Shown here: one piece after another, positions 53,171 to 62,480 of the stretch
How the letters are laid out: every line of letters starts with the position of its first letter
Numbering within the stretch: the first letter of the stretch is position 1
Assembly (NCBI RefSeq): GCF_014145665.1
Contig: NZ_JACHTD010000001.1
Coordinates: 186,001 to 250,000, forward strand
Source of the DNA: Myroides sp. NP-2
Lineage (GTDB): Bacteria; Bacteroidota; Bacteroidia; Flavobacteriales; Flavobacteriaceae
Reading direction: 5' to 3'
DNA: 64,000 nt
Translations under genes and position numbers: made by a program
The notes under the pieces: model-generated
Told to the model about the DNA's origin: nothing
Databases searched by the model: none
The model's input: the letters and a program-made list of their open reading frames with translations, nothing else

Positions 53171-54676
53171 ATGTCACAACATTTTCCATTTCCAGCATTC
53201 AAAGAAAAATATGGAAACTATATTGGAGGTGCATTCGTACCACCTGTTAAGGGGAGATACCTCGACTCTATTACTCCAATCAACGGAACGGTATTTGCGC
53301 AGGCGGCTCACTCTACGGAGGAAGATTTGATTTTGGCTATTGACGCAGCAGATAAGGCTTTTGAAACGTGGAGCAAAACTTCTGCAACAGAACGCAGTAA
53401 TATCTTGTTTCGCATTGCCGATCGCATGGAGCAAAACTTGGAGTATATCGCAAAAGTGGAAACCATTGACAACGGAAAGGCTTTACGCGAAACACTAAAT
53501 GCCGATATTCCATTGGCAATTGATCACTTCCGTTATTTTGCTGGTGTGATCCGCGCTGAAGAAGGATCTGTAGTTGAATTAGACGAGCACACGGTTTCGA
53601 TGATTGTACACGAACCCCTAGGCGTTGTCGCTCAAATTATTCCTTGGAACTTTCCGATTTTAATGGCGGTGTGGAAACTAGCTCCTGCTTTGGCAGCTGG
53701 AAACTGTGTGGTGCTTAAGCCTGCAGAAAATACTCCAATTTCTATTTTGGTCTTACTGGAGTTAATTGGTGATTTATTGCCTGCTGGTGTAGTGAATATC
53801 GTCAATGGATCTGGTGCTGAACTAGGACAAAAATTAGTTGCTAATCCAAAAATTAGCAAAGCAGCTTTTACTGGTTCTACTGCTACGGGTCGTTTGGTGA
53901 TGCAGTATGCAACTGAAAATATCATTCCAGTAACTTTAGAATTAGGAGGGAAATCGCCTAACGTATTTTTTGAGTCTGTCATGGATCACGATGATGAATA
54001 CCTAGATAAAGCAATTGAAGGGGCTGTATTATTTGCGTTTAACCAAGGGGAAGTGTGTACATGTCCTTCGCGTTTGTTGATCCAAGAAAGTATTTACGAC
54101 AAGTTTATCGCTCGTGTTATTGAACGCGTAAAATCAATTAAAGTCGGAAATCCATTGGATCCTACCACTATGATGGGGGCACAAGCATCAAAAATGCAAT
54201 ACGACAAAATTAGTTCCTACCTTAAACTTGGAAAAGAAGAAGGCGCTGAAGTATTAGTAGGAGGGGATGTCAATCACCTAGGGGGTGATTTAGAGCAAGG
54301 ATATTATATCCAACCTACCTTGCTAAAAGGACACAATAAAATGCGCGTATTCCAAGAAGAAATTTTCGGACCTGTATTGGCTGTTACAACCTTTAAAGAT
54401 GAAAAAGAAGCCATTGAAATAGCTAATGATACGCTATACGGATTAGGTGCGGGTGTGTGGACACGTGATGCACATCAGTTGTACCAAATTCCACGCGCTA
54501 TTAAAGCCGGACGCGTTTGGGTAAACAATTACCACAATTATCCTGCGGGTGCTCCTTTTGGAGGCTACAAACAATCTGGTATTGGACGTGAAAATCACAA
54601 AATGATGCTCGGCCACTACCGTCAAACTAAAAATATGTTGATCTCGTACAACAAGAAAAAAATGGGATTCTTCTAA
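53171..54676 (+). CDS. NAD(P)-dependent aldehyde dehydrogenase
   Basis: Enzyme of 501 residues oxidising aldehydes to acids, close to the acetaldehyde/ExaC-AldB type. NAD fold: [20 protein letters not shown] (~150), [16 protein letters not shown]. Catalytic Glu in [10 protein letters not shown] (~258) and nucleophile Cys in [11 protein letters not shown] (~297). The DUF779 gene follows after 12 bp; that pairing is typical for this subgroup. The inducer is not visible. Confidence 0.95.
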   Translation: MSQHFPFPAFKEKYGNYIGGAFVPPVKGRYLDSITPINGTVFAQAAHSTEEDLILAIDAADKAFETWSKTSATERSNILFRIADRMEQNLEYIAKVETIDNGKALRETLNADIPLAIDHFRYFAGVIRAEEGSVVELDEHTVSMIVHEPLGVVAQIIPWNFPILMAVWKLAPALAAGNCVVLKPAENTPISILVLLELIGDLLPAGVVNIVNGSGAELGQKLVANPKISKAAFTGSTATGRLVMQYATENIIPVTLELGGKSPNVFFESVMDHDDEYLDKAIEGAVLFAFNQGEVCTCPSRLLIQESIYDKFIARVIERVKSIKVGNPLDPTTMMGAQASKMQYDKISSYLKLGKEEGAEVLVGGDVNHLGGDLEQGYYIQPTLLKGHNKMRVFQEEIFGPVLAVTTFKDEKEAIEIANDTLYGLGAGVWTRDAHQLYQIPRAIKAGRVWVNNYHNYPAGAPFGGYKQSGIGRENHKMMLGHYRQTKNMLISYNKKKMGFF

Positions 54677-54688
54677 AATATATAAGAG

Positions 54689-55069
54689 ATGTCGAAAATT
54701 AGCCGCATTGATGTTACGGAAAAAGCCAAGGCTTTGATTGAAGAACTGCATGCAGAACACGGAGATTTGATGTTTTATCAATCTGGAGGATGCTGTGAAG
54801 GCACACAACCCATGTGTTTTGTCAAAGGAGGTTTCCCTTTAAGGCTTCGCGATGTGAAAATTGGAGCGGTTTGTGGTTTTGACTTTTGGGTAGATCGCGA
54901 TTTATTTGAGTATTGGAAACACACTCATTTTACATTAGACGTAGCCGATGGTTTCGGAACGGGCGGTTTTTCCTTGGAAATTCCCAAACAAAAAACATTT
55001 CAAATACAGTATCGTATGTTTACACCTGAAGAGTTGAATCAACTTGAGGAGGTAATTTTAAATGAATAA
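54689..55069 (+). CDS. DUF779 family protein
   Basis: Small protein of 126 residues of the DUF779 family: LMFYQSGGCCEGTQPMCF (~28) with paired cysteines, then DVKIGAVCGFDFWVDRDLFE and WKHTHFTLDVADGFGTGGFS, with conserved His/Asp residues that could bind metal. The family nearly always sits beside an aldehyde dehydrogenase of the type found 12 bp upstream, so it probably helps that enzyme; how is not known. Confidence 0.92.
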   Translation: MSKISRIDVTEKAKALIEELHAEHGDLMFYQSGGCCEGTQPMCFVKGGFPLRLRDVKIGAVCGFDFWVDRDLFEYWKHTHFTLDVADGFGTGGFSLEIPKQKTFQIQYRMFTPEELNQLEEVILNE

Positions 55070-55093
55070 TTGCTTTAATACGATGAATGTGAG

Positions 55094-55124
55094 GAGGCTA
55101 TACGAAAGTATAGCCTCTTGTTGT
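55094..55124 (+). terminator. Terminator of the ALDH-DUF779 operon
   Basis: 10-bp stem GAGGCTATAC / GTATAGCCTC with a GAAA tetraloop; a T-rich stretch follows. Confidence 0.8.
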
Positions 55125-55190
55125 TTTAGTCTAGGTCGATTACTTTTTAGTCGTATAATCATCTGTTGTGTTGTTCCTTTTCCTTTTTCC
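55115..55190. repeat. Dispersed repeat, copy 1
   Basis: About 75 bp similar to 55702-55783. The core GGTCGATTA..TTTTTAGTCG, TATAATCATCT (55134-55168) differs from copy 2 at only two of 35 positions. Starts in the right arm of the terminator hairpin. Confidence 0.8.
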
Positions 55191-55276
55191 TGATCGCGCG
55201 GATTTGCAATCAGTGGCATCGGACAAAGAGTTTTGTTTCTTGCAGTACAACGGAAAAGGATTGGGTTTTGTTTGGG

Positions 55277-55366
55277 TCTTGTTCGAGTCATGTTCGAGTC
55301 AGCTTCGGTAAATGGGGGTTAAACCCCCGTAAATACGAAGGTTTGTCGAAGAAGACTCGAACAAGA
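55277..55366. repeat. Nested inverted repeat (large hairpin) in non-coding DNA
   Basis: Outer arms: TCTTGTTCGAGTC (55277-55289) and its exact reverse complement (55354-55366). Middle arms: CTTC(G)GTA (55303-55310) with TACGAAG (55334-55340). Inner arms: GGGGGT (55314-55319) with ACCCCC (55323-55328). TGTTCGAGTC is repeated in tandem (55291-55300), so the outer arm could pair in two registers. Confidence 0.75.
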
Positions 55367-55679
55367 GTAAAAGCAAACCAAATAAACGACTGAATAACAG
55401 TTGTTTGTATTGTTTGTTGACGGAAAAACAAACCCATTTGTGCTTTTGCTTTCCAAATAGTGGAAAAACGCGGAAGATATTCAGGTTAATTTCGTCTGAT
55501 GTTGGTTTGTCGTGTATTCGTGCAGCTTGTGAATAGCAAAGAACGATTGTAAAAGAATAGTAACCAGTAAACCAGGTAAATTAGGGCAGATATTAAAAGA
55601 GGAATTTTAGGTGGCCTACGTGGGAAGGTAGGTGCAGTAGGTGCAAATGCGCGTCATCAGAGTTTTATACAATACATAA

Positions 55680-55704
55680 GAGGGTGTCCTTTTGGGACAC
55701 CCTC
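55680..55704. terminator. Hairpin downstream of truB
   Basis: 10-bp stem GAGGGTGTCC / GGACACCCTC with a 5-nt loop. U-tract poor on the leftward side, so only a possible terminator of the ftsX-truB operon. Confidence 0.5.
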
Positions 55705-55783
55705 CTTGTTATTTTAGTTTTGGTCGATTATTTTTTAGTCGTATAATCATCTATTGAGGGAGTTGTTCCTTCTCCCTTTTCCC
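55702..55783. repeat. Dispersed repeat, copy 2 (overlaps truB 3' end)
   Basis: Partner of 55115-55190, starting likewise in the right arm of a hairpin. It covers the last ~11 codons of truB and the ~50 bp beyond its stop. Confidence 0.8.
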
Positions 55784-56485
55784 ATCTCCACTTTCTATTA
55801 CACGGTCTTCAAATTCCTCTATACTCAATGCGTTTTTCACGTCATATTCCCCTATTTTAGTACGACGCAAGGCTGTTAGATGCCCTCCACTGTTCAATTT
55901 TTCTCCAAAGTCAAATGCAATAGAGCGGATATAGGTACCCTTTGAACAAGCGATTCTAAAGTCGATCTCAGGTAATGCCACACGCGTCAGTTCAAAGTCA
56001 GAAATACTAATTGGACGGCTGCTAATTTCTACTTCTTCTCCTTTGCGAGCGTGTTCGTACAATCGCTTGCCATCTTTTTTAAGGGCGGAGAAAATAGGGG
56101 GGCGTTGTAGGGTTGTACCCAGAAAACTCCCGCGGGTTTGTTCGATCATCTCCTCCGTAATATGCGCGATTGGAAAGGTTTGATTGATTTCAGTTTCCAA
56201 ATCATAGGATGGTGTAGTGGCACCCAGCTGAATTGTACCGGTATATTCTTTTTCTTGTCCTTGTAATTCCGTAATGGTTTTAGTGGCTTTTCCCGTGCAA
56301 ATCAACAATAATCCTGTTGCCAAGGGATCTAAAGTTCCGGCGTGACCGACTTTTATTTTTTTTAGCCCGTATTCTTTTTTCAATAGCCATTTAATTTTGT
56401 TAACGGCTTGAAACGAAGACCAATGTAAAGGTTTGTCAATGAGTAAGACTTGACCTTCTTGAAATGCTTCTGCTGAAAATTGCAT
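55751..56485 (-). CDS. truB: tRNA pseudouridine-55 synthase
   Basis: Enzyme of 244 residues making pseudouridine in the T-loop of tRNAs. The catalytic Asp is in KVGHAGTLDPLATGLLLIC (~45). Also seen: LLIDKPLHWSSF (~15), FSALKKDGKRLYEHARKG (~135) and CSKGTYIRSIAFD (~185). It lacks a PUA-like extension. The ATG at 56485 follows the uppP stop by 2 bp and suits the family; an upstream in-frame ATG (56554) lies inside uppP. The last residues are inside a repeat that also occurs 590 bp away. Confidence 0.94.
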   Translation of the reverse strand: MQFSAEAFQEGQVLLIDKPLHWSSFQAVNKIKWLLKKEYGLKKIKVGHAGTLDPLATGLLLICTGKATKTITELQGQEKEYTGTIQLGATTPSYDLETEINQTFPIAHITEEMIEQTRGSFLGTTLQRPPIFSALKKDGKRLYEHARKGEEVEISSRPISISDFELTRVALPEIDFRIACSKGTYIRSIAFDFGEKLNSGGHLTALRRTKIGEYDVKNALSIEEFEDRVIESGDGKREKEQLPQ

Positions 56486-56487
56486 GT

Positions 56488-57297
56488 TTATTTTTTTAAG
56501 TATCCGAAGTAAACTAGTAGGATTATCCCAGCGATGATGCGGTAATATCCCCAAGGTTTAAATCCGTATTTTTTGATAATTCCAATAAAAAATTTAATGG
56601 CAACAATAGAGACAATAAACGCTAAAACGTTGCCTAAAAGGAATAATTTTAAGTTGTCGCTGTTTTCGAAAAGTAGTTCGTACCCCATTTTTCCTGATTC
56701 GTATTTTTTTAATACGATCGAATACACGGTTACAGCTGCCATGGTAGGCACGGCTAAAAAGAAAGAGAATTCTGCCGCTACCTGACGAGATAACCCTTGT
56801 TGCATCCCTCCAATGATAGATGCTGCAGAGCGGCTTGTTCCTGGCATCATAGCTAAACACTGCCAGAATCCAATGCTTACCGCTTGTTTTACGGTAATGT
56901 CTTCTTCGCGTATTGTTTTTGGGTTTTTGAAGAATTTATCTATGAAAATAAGAACAAATCCCCCGACAATTAACATGATAGCAATGTAGATGGTTTCTCC
57001 AAGTACAGCGTCTATTTTTTCGTCTAATATTTTCCCTAATACTAAGGCGGGAAGGACGGCGAGCACTAATTTTTTATAGAACGAAATACGAGTGAAATCA
57101 AAAAACTTACGCCAGTAAAGTACTACAACAGCTAAGATTGCTCCAAATTGAATGGCGGTTTGGAAGAGTTTGACGAAATCGTCATCCTGAATCCCGTAAT
57201 ACGAGCTCAAGAAAATCATGTGGGCTGTAGATGAAACTGGTAAATATTCCGTAAGTCCTTCTACTATAGCTAGAAGGATGGCTTGTATTAAATCCAT
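56488..57297 (-). CDS. uppP: Undecaprenyl-diphosphatase
   Basis: Integral membrane enzyme of 269 residues (BacA family) that recycles the lipid carrier of peptidoglycan synthesis. Motif 1 is EGLTEYLPVSSTAHM (~14-28) and motif 2 MMPGTSRSAASIIGGM (~150-165), with about eight membrane helices. It is third in ftsX-DUF3098-uppP-truB. Confidence 0.95.
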   Translation of the reverse strand: MDLIQAILLAIVEGLTEYLPVSSTAHMIFLSSYYGIQDDDFVKLFQTAIQFGAILAVVVLYWRKFFDFTRISFYKKLVLAVLPALVLGKILDEKIDAVLGETIYIAIMLIVGGFVLIFIDKFFKNPKTIREEDITVKQAVSIGFWQCLAMMPGTSRSAASIIGGMQQGLSRQVAAEFSFFLAVPTMAAVTVYSIVLKKYESGKMGYELLFENSDNLKLFLLGNVLAFIVSIVAIKFFIGIIKKYGFKPWGYYRIIAGIILLVYFGYLKK

Positions 57298-57309
57298 AAA
57301 ATTAGTTTG

Positions 57310-57555
57310 TTATGATTGCTTTTTATCTTTTTTAAAAATGGAATAGATGGCTACACCAATACCGATAAAAAACACAGCCGGTGCAAGGTGAATTCTTCTG
57401 AAGCTGTAGATGGCTTCATTGAATTTTGTTGGGTCATCATTCGAAGCACCTCCCATAAGGATGAAACTCAGGGCTATAATGGCGAAGCTCGCCAATAGCA
57501 ACGTGTAGTTTTGTTTGGAAAACAAAAAGCCAGAAGGGTTGTTGTCTTTTTTCAT
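57310..57555 (-). CDS. DUF3098 family membrane protein
   Basis: Protein of 81 residues with two membrane helices (LLLASFAIIALSFILMGG and LAPAVFFIGIGVAIYSIF) and the signature GGASNDDPTKFNEAIYSFRR between them, which marks DUF3098. It lies 2 bp after ftsX and 12 bp before uppP in the usual Bacteroidota order. Function unknown; the setting suggests the cell envelope or division. Confidence 0.9.
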   Translation of the reverse strand: MKKDNNPSGFLFSKQNYTLLLASFAIIALSFILMGGASNDDPTKFNEAIYSFRRIHLAPAVFFIGIGVAIYSIFKKDKKQS

Positions 57556-57557
57556 AT

Positions 57558-58439
57558 TTAATAAAGTTCGTCTGATTTAAGGTTTAAGAATCGCTGTGTA
57601 GCGAAAAATGTACTAATTGTTGTGATGATAATTCCCGCTAAAATTAAGCCCAGTCCCACGATGACCAAAGGCATATAGTTTGTCGTAGGCGAAAGCTCTA
57701 AATCTGGGAATTTTTGATCGAGATAAAACGTTAAGGCCACCAGAGCAATAACGGCTAAAATGGATCCAATAAGCCCCAAACGCATGCTGTGCCAAATGAA
57801 TGGACGACGAATAAAGGTCTTAGTCGCACCTACCATTTGCATAGTCTTGATCGTAAAACGACTGGAGAAAATTAATAAGCGCAGGGAACTGTTGATTAAC
57901 AACATAGAAATAATGGTTAGCACTCCTGCAATGAGCAGTACCCAGTTGGTAATTCGCTTGATGTTTTCATTAACAAGTTCAACGAGCTGTTTATCGTAGG
58001 TTATTTCAGCTATATTCGGTGTTTTGAGTAGTTCAGCTTCAATTTTTGCCAAGCTGTCGGTTACAACATAATCTCCATTAATATAGATGTCATACGAGTT
58101 TTGAAGAGGGTTATATCCTAAGAATTCAAGGAAATCCTCTCCTAAATCTTCTTTTTGTGTCTCGGCCGCTTCTGCTTTAGAAACAAATTTGAAAGACTTT
58201 ACATAAGGTGCTTCGCCTAGTTTTTTTGAAAATAAATCAAACTCTTTTTGGGTGGCATTGTCACTAAAAAAAAGATTGATCGGAATATTTTCGCGAAAAT
58301 TATTCGAAATTCTCTCTGAATTAATGACAAATAAGCTCAAGGCTCCCAATAAGGAGAGAACCAAGAATATACTTAGTATCACAGAAAAATAAGACGAAAT
58401 TAGTTTTCGCTTTTGGTATTTTTCATACGTTGACGTCAT
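57558..58439 (-). CDS. ftsX: Cell-division protein FtsX
   Basis: Inner-membrane protein of 293 residues with four helices: one N-terminal (~20-40), a periplasmic domain (~45-165), then three helices forming the FtsX permease domain. The conserved region SSRFTIKTMQMVGATKTFIRRPF (positions ~190-212) is visible. It pairs with the ATPase FtsE, which is not next to it here, and together they control peptidoglycan hydrolases. First gene of a four-gene operon. Confidence 0.93.
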   Translation of the reverse strand: MTSTYEKYQKRKLISSYFSVILSIFLVLSLLGALSLFVINSERISNNFRENIPINLFFSDNATQKEFDLFSKKLGEAPYVKSFKFVSKAEAAETQKEDLGEDFLEFLGYNPLQNSYDIYINGDYVVTDSLAKIEAELLKTPNIAEITYDKQLVELVNENIKRITNWVLLIAGVLTIISMLLINSSLRLLIFSSRFTIKTMQMVGATKTFIRRPFIWHSMRLGLIGSILAVIALVALTFYLDQKFPDLELSPTTNYMPLVIVGLGLILAGIIITTISTFFATQRFLNLKSDELY

Positions 58440-59098
58440 AGTGCAATTTTTAAAGCTGTAAAATTAAAAAACAAAAGTGTTTTTAAAAGATAATAACGAT
58501 TAAACTTTTCTAATTGATATAAATATAGTTTATTTCTTTGTATTTTGTATGAGATCGGACAAAGAATACGCATTTGTTCGTTCAATTCTTATTTTATACT
58601 GCTACATTGGTATAGTTCTTCGATTCTTTTGGGTATACAGGTGTTAGATGTATCAAAAATTGAGCCTTAGATGTTGAAAATCAATTAATAAATGGGATGA
58701 AACAAACGGAAAAACGCAGGTTTATACTACATACCTTATTTTCTTCTTTATTTTTAGGGGGAATGTGCTACTTCTTCTTTTAAGAAAGGGAGATTGATAG
58801 TCATTGAAGAAGGTTGCTTACGCGAAGGAAAAAAAAGGAACTTAGCAGTGTTTTTCGCTAGCCGATTGGATCAGGTCGGCGTGCAACCAACAAGGTCTAT
58901 TCCCAGTGAGGAGGCCTTGGATTATGTGCTTAAAGAACTGATCGGAAAAAGTGTGAAACCCAAAGAGTAGTCGTTTTATTGGTAGGAAGTGAATTAAAGT
59001 TTTCACTTTGTTATAAATATAGTTTATTTTTGCGTCAAGATGGCGTTTTTTTTCGAGCTCCTCGAAGAAGAACTGGTGTAATAAATGATATTTGTACT
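58440..59098. other. Region between divergent ftsX and leuS
   Basis: About 660 bp. Apart from a probable broken small gene (58697-58970) I see no genes. An upstream in-frame extension of leuS (from 58979) shows no homology-like sequence. Confidence 0.5.
58697..58970 (+). pseudogene. Probable frameshifted small exported protein
   Basis: Two reading frames that join across a T-rich run. The first, ATG 58697 to TAA 58783, reads as a signal peptide (MKQTEKRRFILHTLFSSLFL, then GGMCY). The second continues in another frame to a TAG at 58970 with protein-like sequence (LAVFFASRLDQVGVQPTRS; EEALDYVLKELIGKSVKP) and has no start of its own. A one- or two-base shift in the run of CTT/T near 58771-58781 would give a ~90-residue lipoprotein-like product. 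I do not recognise the family. It could also be a sequencing error or chance. Confidence 0.35.
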
Positions 59099-61912
59099 AT
59101 GAAATACAATCCAAGCGAAATCGAAGCAAAATGGCAAAAGTTTTGGAAAGAAAATCAAACTTTTAAAACCTCAAATCAATCCGATAAACCTAAGTATTAT
59201 GTCCTAGACATGTTTCCTTATCCTTCTGGAGCAGGACTGCATGTAGGTCATCCTCTAGGGTATATTGCCTCGGATATTTTTGCACGATATAAAAGACACA
59301 AAGGATTTAATGTATTACATCCTCAAGGATACGATAGTTTTGGATTACCTGCAGAGCAATATGCAATTCAAACGGGTCAACATCCTGCAATTACAACAGA
59401 AGTAAATATTGCGCGTTACAGAGAACAATTGGATCAAATTGGTTTCTCTTTTGACTGGTCTCGTGAGATTCGCACGTCAAATGCAGATTACTATAAACAC
59501 ACCCAGTGGATTTTCATTCAGTTGTTTAATTCCTGGTATAATAAGGAGTCAGATAAAGCGGAGTCGATTGCTACTTTGATTGCTTTATTTGAACAAAGTG
59601 GAAATGCGACGGTTAATGCTGTGTGTGATGAGTCGATTGTGGCTTTCACTGCACAGGAGTGGGCTTCTTTTTCTCCAGAAGAAAAAGAGCACCTCTTATT
59701 GGGGTACCGTTTGACGTATTTAGCAGAGACAGAAGTAAACTGGTGTCCAGCTTTGGGAACTGTTTTGGCGAATGACGAAATTAAAGACGGTTTGTCAGAG
59801 CGTGGAGGTCATCCAGTGGTGCGCAAGAAAATGAAGCAGTGGAGTATGCGTATCTCAGCTTATGCAGAACGCTTACTAGAAGGACTAAATACAATTGATT
59901 GGACAGAGAGCTTGAAAGAGAGCCAACGCAACTGGATTGGAAAATCGGAAGGTGCAGCTGTGGTGTTCAACGTAAAAGATTCAGCGGAAACGATCGAAGT
60001 ATTTACCACGCGCCCTGATACAATTTTTGGTGTTAGTTTTATGACTTTGGCACCGGAGCACGATTTAGTGAGAAAAATTACAACGCCAGAAAAAAGTGGT
60101 GCAGTAGAAGCGTATATCGATGCAACTTCAAAGCGAAGTGAGCGCGAGCGTATGGCGGATGTGAAAAAGATTTCAGGTGTATTTACCGGAGCATATGCTG
60201 AACATCCATTTACCAAAGAGCCAATTGAAATTTGGATTGGCGACTATGTGTTGGCTGGTTATGGAACGGGTGCTGTGATGGCAGTTCCTGCTGGTGATAC
60301 CCGTGACTATGCGTTTGCCAAGCACTTTGGTATTGAAATTAAAAATATTTTTAATCAAGATATTAGCGAAGAGGCTTTTTCAGAAAAAGAGGGATTTGTT
60401 TTAGAAAATTCAGATTTCTTGAATGGATTAGCTTATAAAGAAGCTTCGGCTAAGGCCATTGAAGCTATCGAAGCTTTAGGGCAAGGAAAAGGGAAAACAA
60501 ATTACCGCTTGCGCGATGCTGTGTTTTCTCGTCAACGCTATTGGGGGGAACCATTTCCCGTGTATTATGTCAATGGTTTGCCGAAGATGATTGACAAGGC
60601 GTATTTGCCTATTCTATTGCCAGAAGTTGAAAAGTACTTGCCAACCGAAGACGGTCAACCTCCTTTGGGGAATGCGCATACTTGGGCTTGGGACACAGTA
60701 AATAACAAAGTGGTTTCCAATGATTTAATTGATGAAGTTACTGTATTTGGATTAGAGCTAAATACAATGCCTGGATGGGCTGGTTCTTCTTGGTATTGGA
60801 TGCGTTATATGGATCCTACAAATGAAGAGGCTATCGCTTCAAAACAAGCCTTGGAATACTGGCAAAACGTCGATTTATATATAGGAGGAAGTGAGCACGC
60901 AACAGGTCATTTATTGTATAGCCGCTTTTGGAATAAATTCTTAAAAGACATTGGCGTGGCACCGACAGAGGAACCTTTTGCTAAACTGATCAATCAAGGG
61001 ATGATTTTGGGTACTTCAGCTTTTGTATATCGCGTGGAAGGAACGAATACGTTCATTTCAAAAGATATGATTAAAGATGAAAAAGTACAGCAATTATACG
61101 CTTATGTTGGGTTAGTAAATAACTCGTCTGAATTGGATATGGAAGGGTTCAAGGCGTGGAGACCTGACTATGCAGAAGCAACTTTTATTTGCAATGCGAA
61201 CGGAAAATACATCGTTGGACACGAAGTAGAGAAAATGTCTAAGTCATATTTCAACGTAGTAAATCCAGATGATATTTGCCAGGAGTATGGAGCAGATACG
61301 CTTCGTTTATACGAGATGTTCTTAGGTCCATTGGAGCAGGCAAAGCCATGGAATACTGCAGGTATTTCGGGAGTATTTGGTTTCTTGAAAAAACTGTGGA
61401 GATTGTATGCGGATGATACTGCTGTGGTGGTAGTGGATAAAGAACCAACAAAAGAGATGTACAAGTCTTTGCACAAAACGATCAAAAAGGTAGAAGAGGA
61501 TATTGAAGGTTTTTCTTTTAATACTTCGGTTTCTCAATTTATGATTTGTGTAAATGAGTTAGGACAGCAAAAATGTCACCACCGTGCCATCTTAGAGCCT
61601 TTGGCGATTTTGGTTGCACCATATGCGCCACATATTGCAGAAGAACTATGGAGTATGCTCGGACACAAAGAGACGATTGCTGATCAACCGTTTCCTGAGT
61701 TTGTTGCAAGTTACTTAGTAGAAGATGCAAAAGAATACCCAGTTTCATTCAATGGGAAAATGCGTTTTAAAATTGAATTGCCTTTGGATTTAAGTGTTGA
61801 AGAAATTGAGAAATTAATTTTAGCAGACGAAAGAACCCAAGCGCAATTACAAGGACGCGAACCGAAAAAGTTAATTGTGGTGCCAGGAAAAATTATCAAC
61901 ATCGTGGGGTAA
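59099..61912 (+). CDS. leuS: Leucyl-tRNA synthetase
   Basis: Class I synthetase of 937 residues. The ATG at 59099 opens MKYNPSEIEAKWQKFW, the family's usual start. HIGH-type motif HVGHPLGY (~45), editing domain (~240-440, with the T-rich TTRPDTIFG), and KMSKS in VEKMSKSYFNVVNPDD (~707). Residues ~150-200 contain an insertion common in Bacteroidota LeuRS. The C-terminal anticodon-binding and tail domains are complete. Ends 24 bp before a terminator. Confidence 0.97.
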   Translation: MKYNPSEIEAKWQKFWKENQTFKTSNQSDKPKYYVLDMFPYPSGAGLHVGHPLGYIASDIFARYKRHKGFNVLHPQGYDSFGLPAEQYAIQTGQHPAITTEVNIARYREQLDQIGFSFDWSREIRTSNADYYKHTQWIFIQLFNSWYNKESDKAESIATLIALFEQSGNATVNAVCDESIVAFTAQEWASFSPEEKEHLLLGYRLTYLAETEVNWCPALGTVLANDEIKDGLSERGGHPVVRKKMKQWSMRISAYAERLLEGLNTIDWTESLKESQRNWIGKSEGAAVVFNVKDSAETIEVFTTRPDTIFGVSFMTLAPEHDLVRKITTPEKSGAVEAYIDATSKRSERERMADVKKISGVFTGAYAEHPFTKEPIEIWIGDYVLAGYGTGAVMAVPAGDTRDYAFAKHFGIEIKNIFNQDISEEAFSEKEGFVLENSDFLNGLAYKEASAKAIEAIEALGQGKGKTNYRLRDAVFSRQRYWGEPFPVYYVNGLPKMIDKAYLPILLPEVEKYLPTEDGQPPLGNAHTWAWDTVNNKVVSNDLIDEVTVFGLELNTMPGWAGSSWYWMRYMDPTNEEAIASKQALEYWQNVDLYIGGSEHATGHLLYSRFWNKFLKDIGVAPTEEPFAKLINQGMILGTSAFVYRVEGTNTFISKDMIKDEKVQQLYAYVGLVNNSSELDMEGFKAWRPDYAEATFICNANGKYIVGHEVEKMSKSYFNVVNPDDICQEYGADTLRLYEMFLGPLEQAKPWNTAGISGVFGFLKKLWRLYADDTAVVVVDKEPTKEMYKSLHKTIKKVEEDIEGFSFNTSVSQFMICVNELGQQKCHHRAILEPLAILVAPYAPHIAEELWSMLGHKETIADQPFPEFVASYLVEDAKEYPVSFNGKMRFKIELPLDLSVEEIEKLILADERTQAQLQGREPKKLIVVPGKIINIVG

Positions 61913-61936
61913 ACAACCTGGAGCAAAGGAGTATAA

Positions 61937-61972
61937 AAAAAATCCCGTTGTAGTCATACAACGGGATTTTTT
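61937..61972. terminator. Bidirectional terminator leuS / SPOR gene
   Basis: 16-bp stem AAAAAATCCCGTTGTA / TACAACGGGATTTTTT with loop GTCA. Confidence 0.93.
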
Positions 61973-61976
61973 AGTT

Positions 61977-62357
61977 TTATTTTCCTGGACGTAAGAGCAA
62001 GGCGCTATCGAAATCTTTTTTGATGGATTTGAGGTAGCGTTCTGCTTCTAAACGCGTTTTGAAATTTCCTGCCAAAACTTTATATGAGGGATTGGAATAA
62101 ATGACAGTTGCCTCCATGTCTGGATACATTCTTTTGAAGCGATTTAGGGCTTCTTTTGCTTGCTGGTTTTTACCGTAAAAAATCTGAATATTGTATTTAT
62201 CCGTATTCAAGGTAGAGCTTGTTGTAGCTCTTTTGGCATCAACGAGCTTTTTTATGGCTAAAGACTCTTGAATCGCACTGTTTTTCTCTTGAGCATAACT
62301 TATTGTATGCATAAAAAACAAGCAAAAAAGGACTGGAAATATTCTTAAATTTCTCAT
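61977..62357 (-). CDS. SPOR-domain periplasmic protein
   Basis: Exported protein of 126 residues: signal peptide to SYAQ (~23), a helical linker, then a SPOR domain (~55-126) with YNIQIFYGKNQQAKEALNRF and YKVLAGNFKTRLEAERYLKS, the paired beta-alpha pattern. SPOR domains bind peptidoglycan stripped of stem peptides at division sites. Start at 62357 (MRNLRIF) is favoured over 62378 because it gives a compact signal peptide. Confidence 0.88.
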   Translation of the reverse strand: MRNLRIFPVLFCLFFMHTISYAQEKNSAIQESLAIKKLVDAKRATTSSTLNTDKYNIQIFYGKNQQAKEALNRFKRMYPDMEATVIYSNPSYKVLAGNFKTRLEAERYLKSIKKDFDSALLLRPGK

Positions 62358-62480
62358 AATGAAATGTATTTGAAGCAAATTTACAATTATTCTTGAAAAT
62401 TGCGTGAGATCGCTTTATTTAGAACGCGTATAAATTAAAGATTAAGGTCGTTAAAGGTTTTAAGAGTTATCCATAAATTG

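Larger units (their letters stand above)
55070..55750. other. 680-bp non-coding region rich in repeats
   Basis: No credible gene on either strand. From left to right it holds a terminator hairpin, copy 1 of a ~70-bp repeat, a nested hairpin with T-arm-like motifs (55277-55366), further small hairpins (GTTTGTT facing AACAAAC near 55408-55433), a 2 x 9-bp tandem repeat (GTAGGTGCA, 55628-55645), a second hairpin, and copy 2 of the repeat, which continues into the 3' end of truB. Confidence 0.75.

Noticed and set aside
55058..55291. 77-codon minus-strand ORF in the non-coding region
   Set aside because: Crosses a terminator hairpin and a repeat; low-complexity, basic translation without any family resemblance.
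55277..55366. tRNA gene, because of the GTTCGAGTC T-arm-like motifs
   Set aside because: No acceptor stem, anticodon arm or D-arm can be built around any of the three motifs.
58979..59098. 40-codon N-terminal extension of leuS
   Set aside because: No similarity to LeuRS N-termini; the ATG at 59099 gives the usual start MKYNPSEIEAKW.
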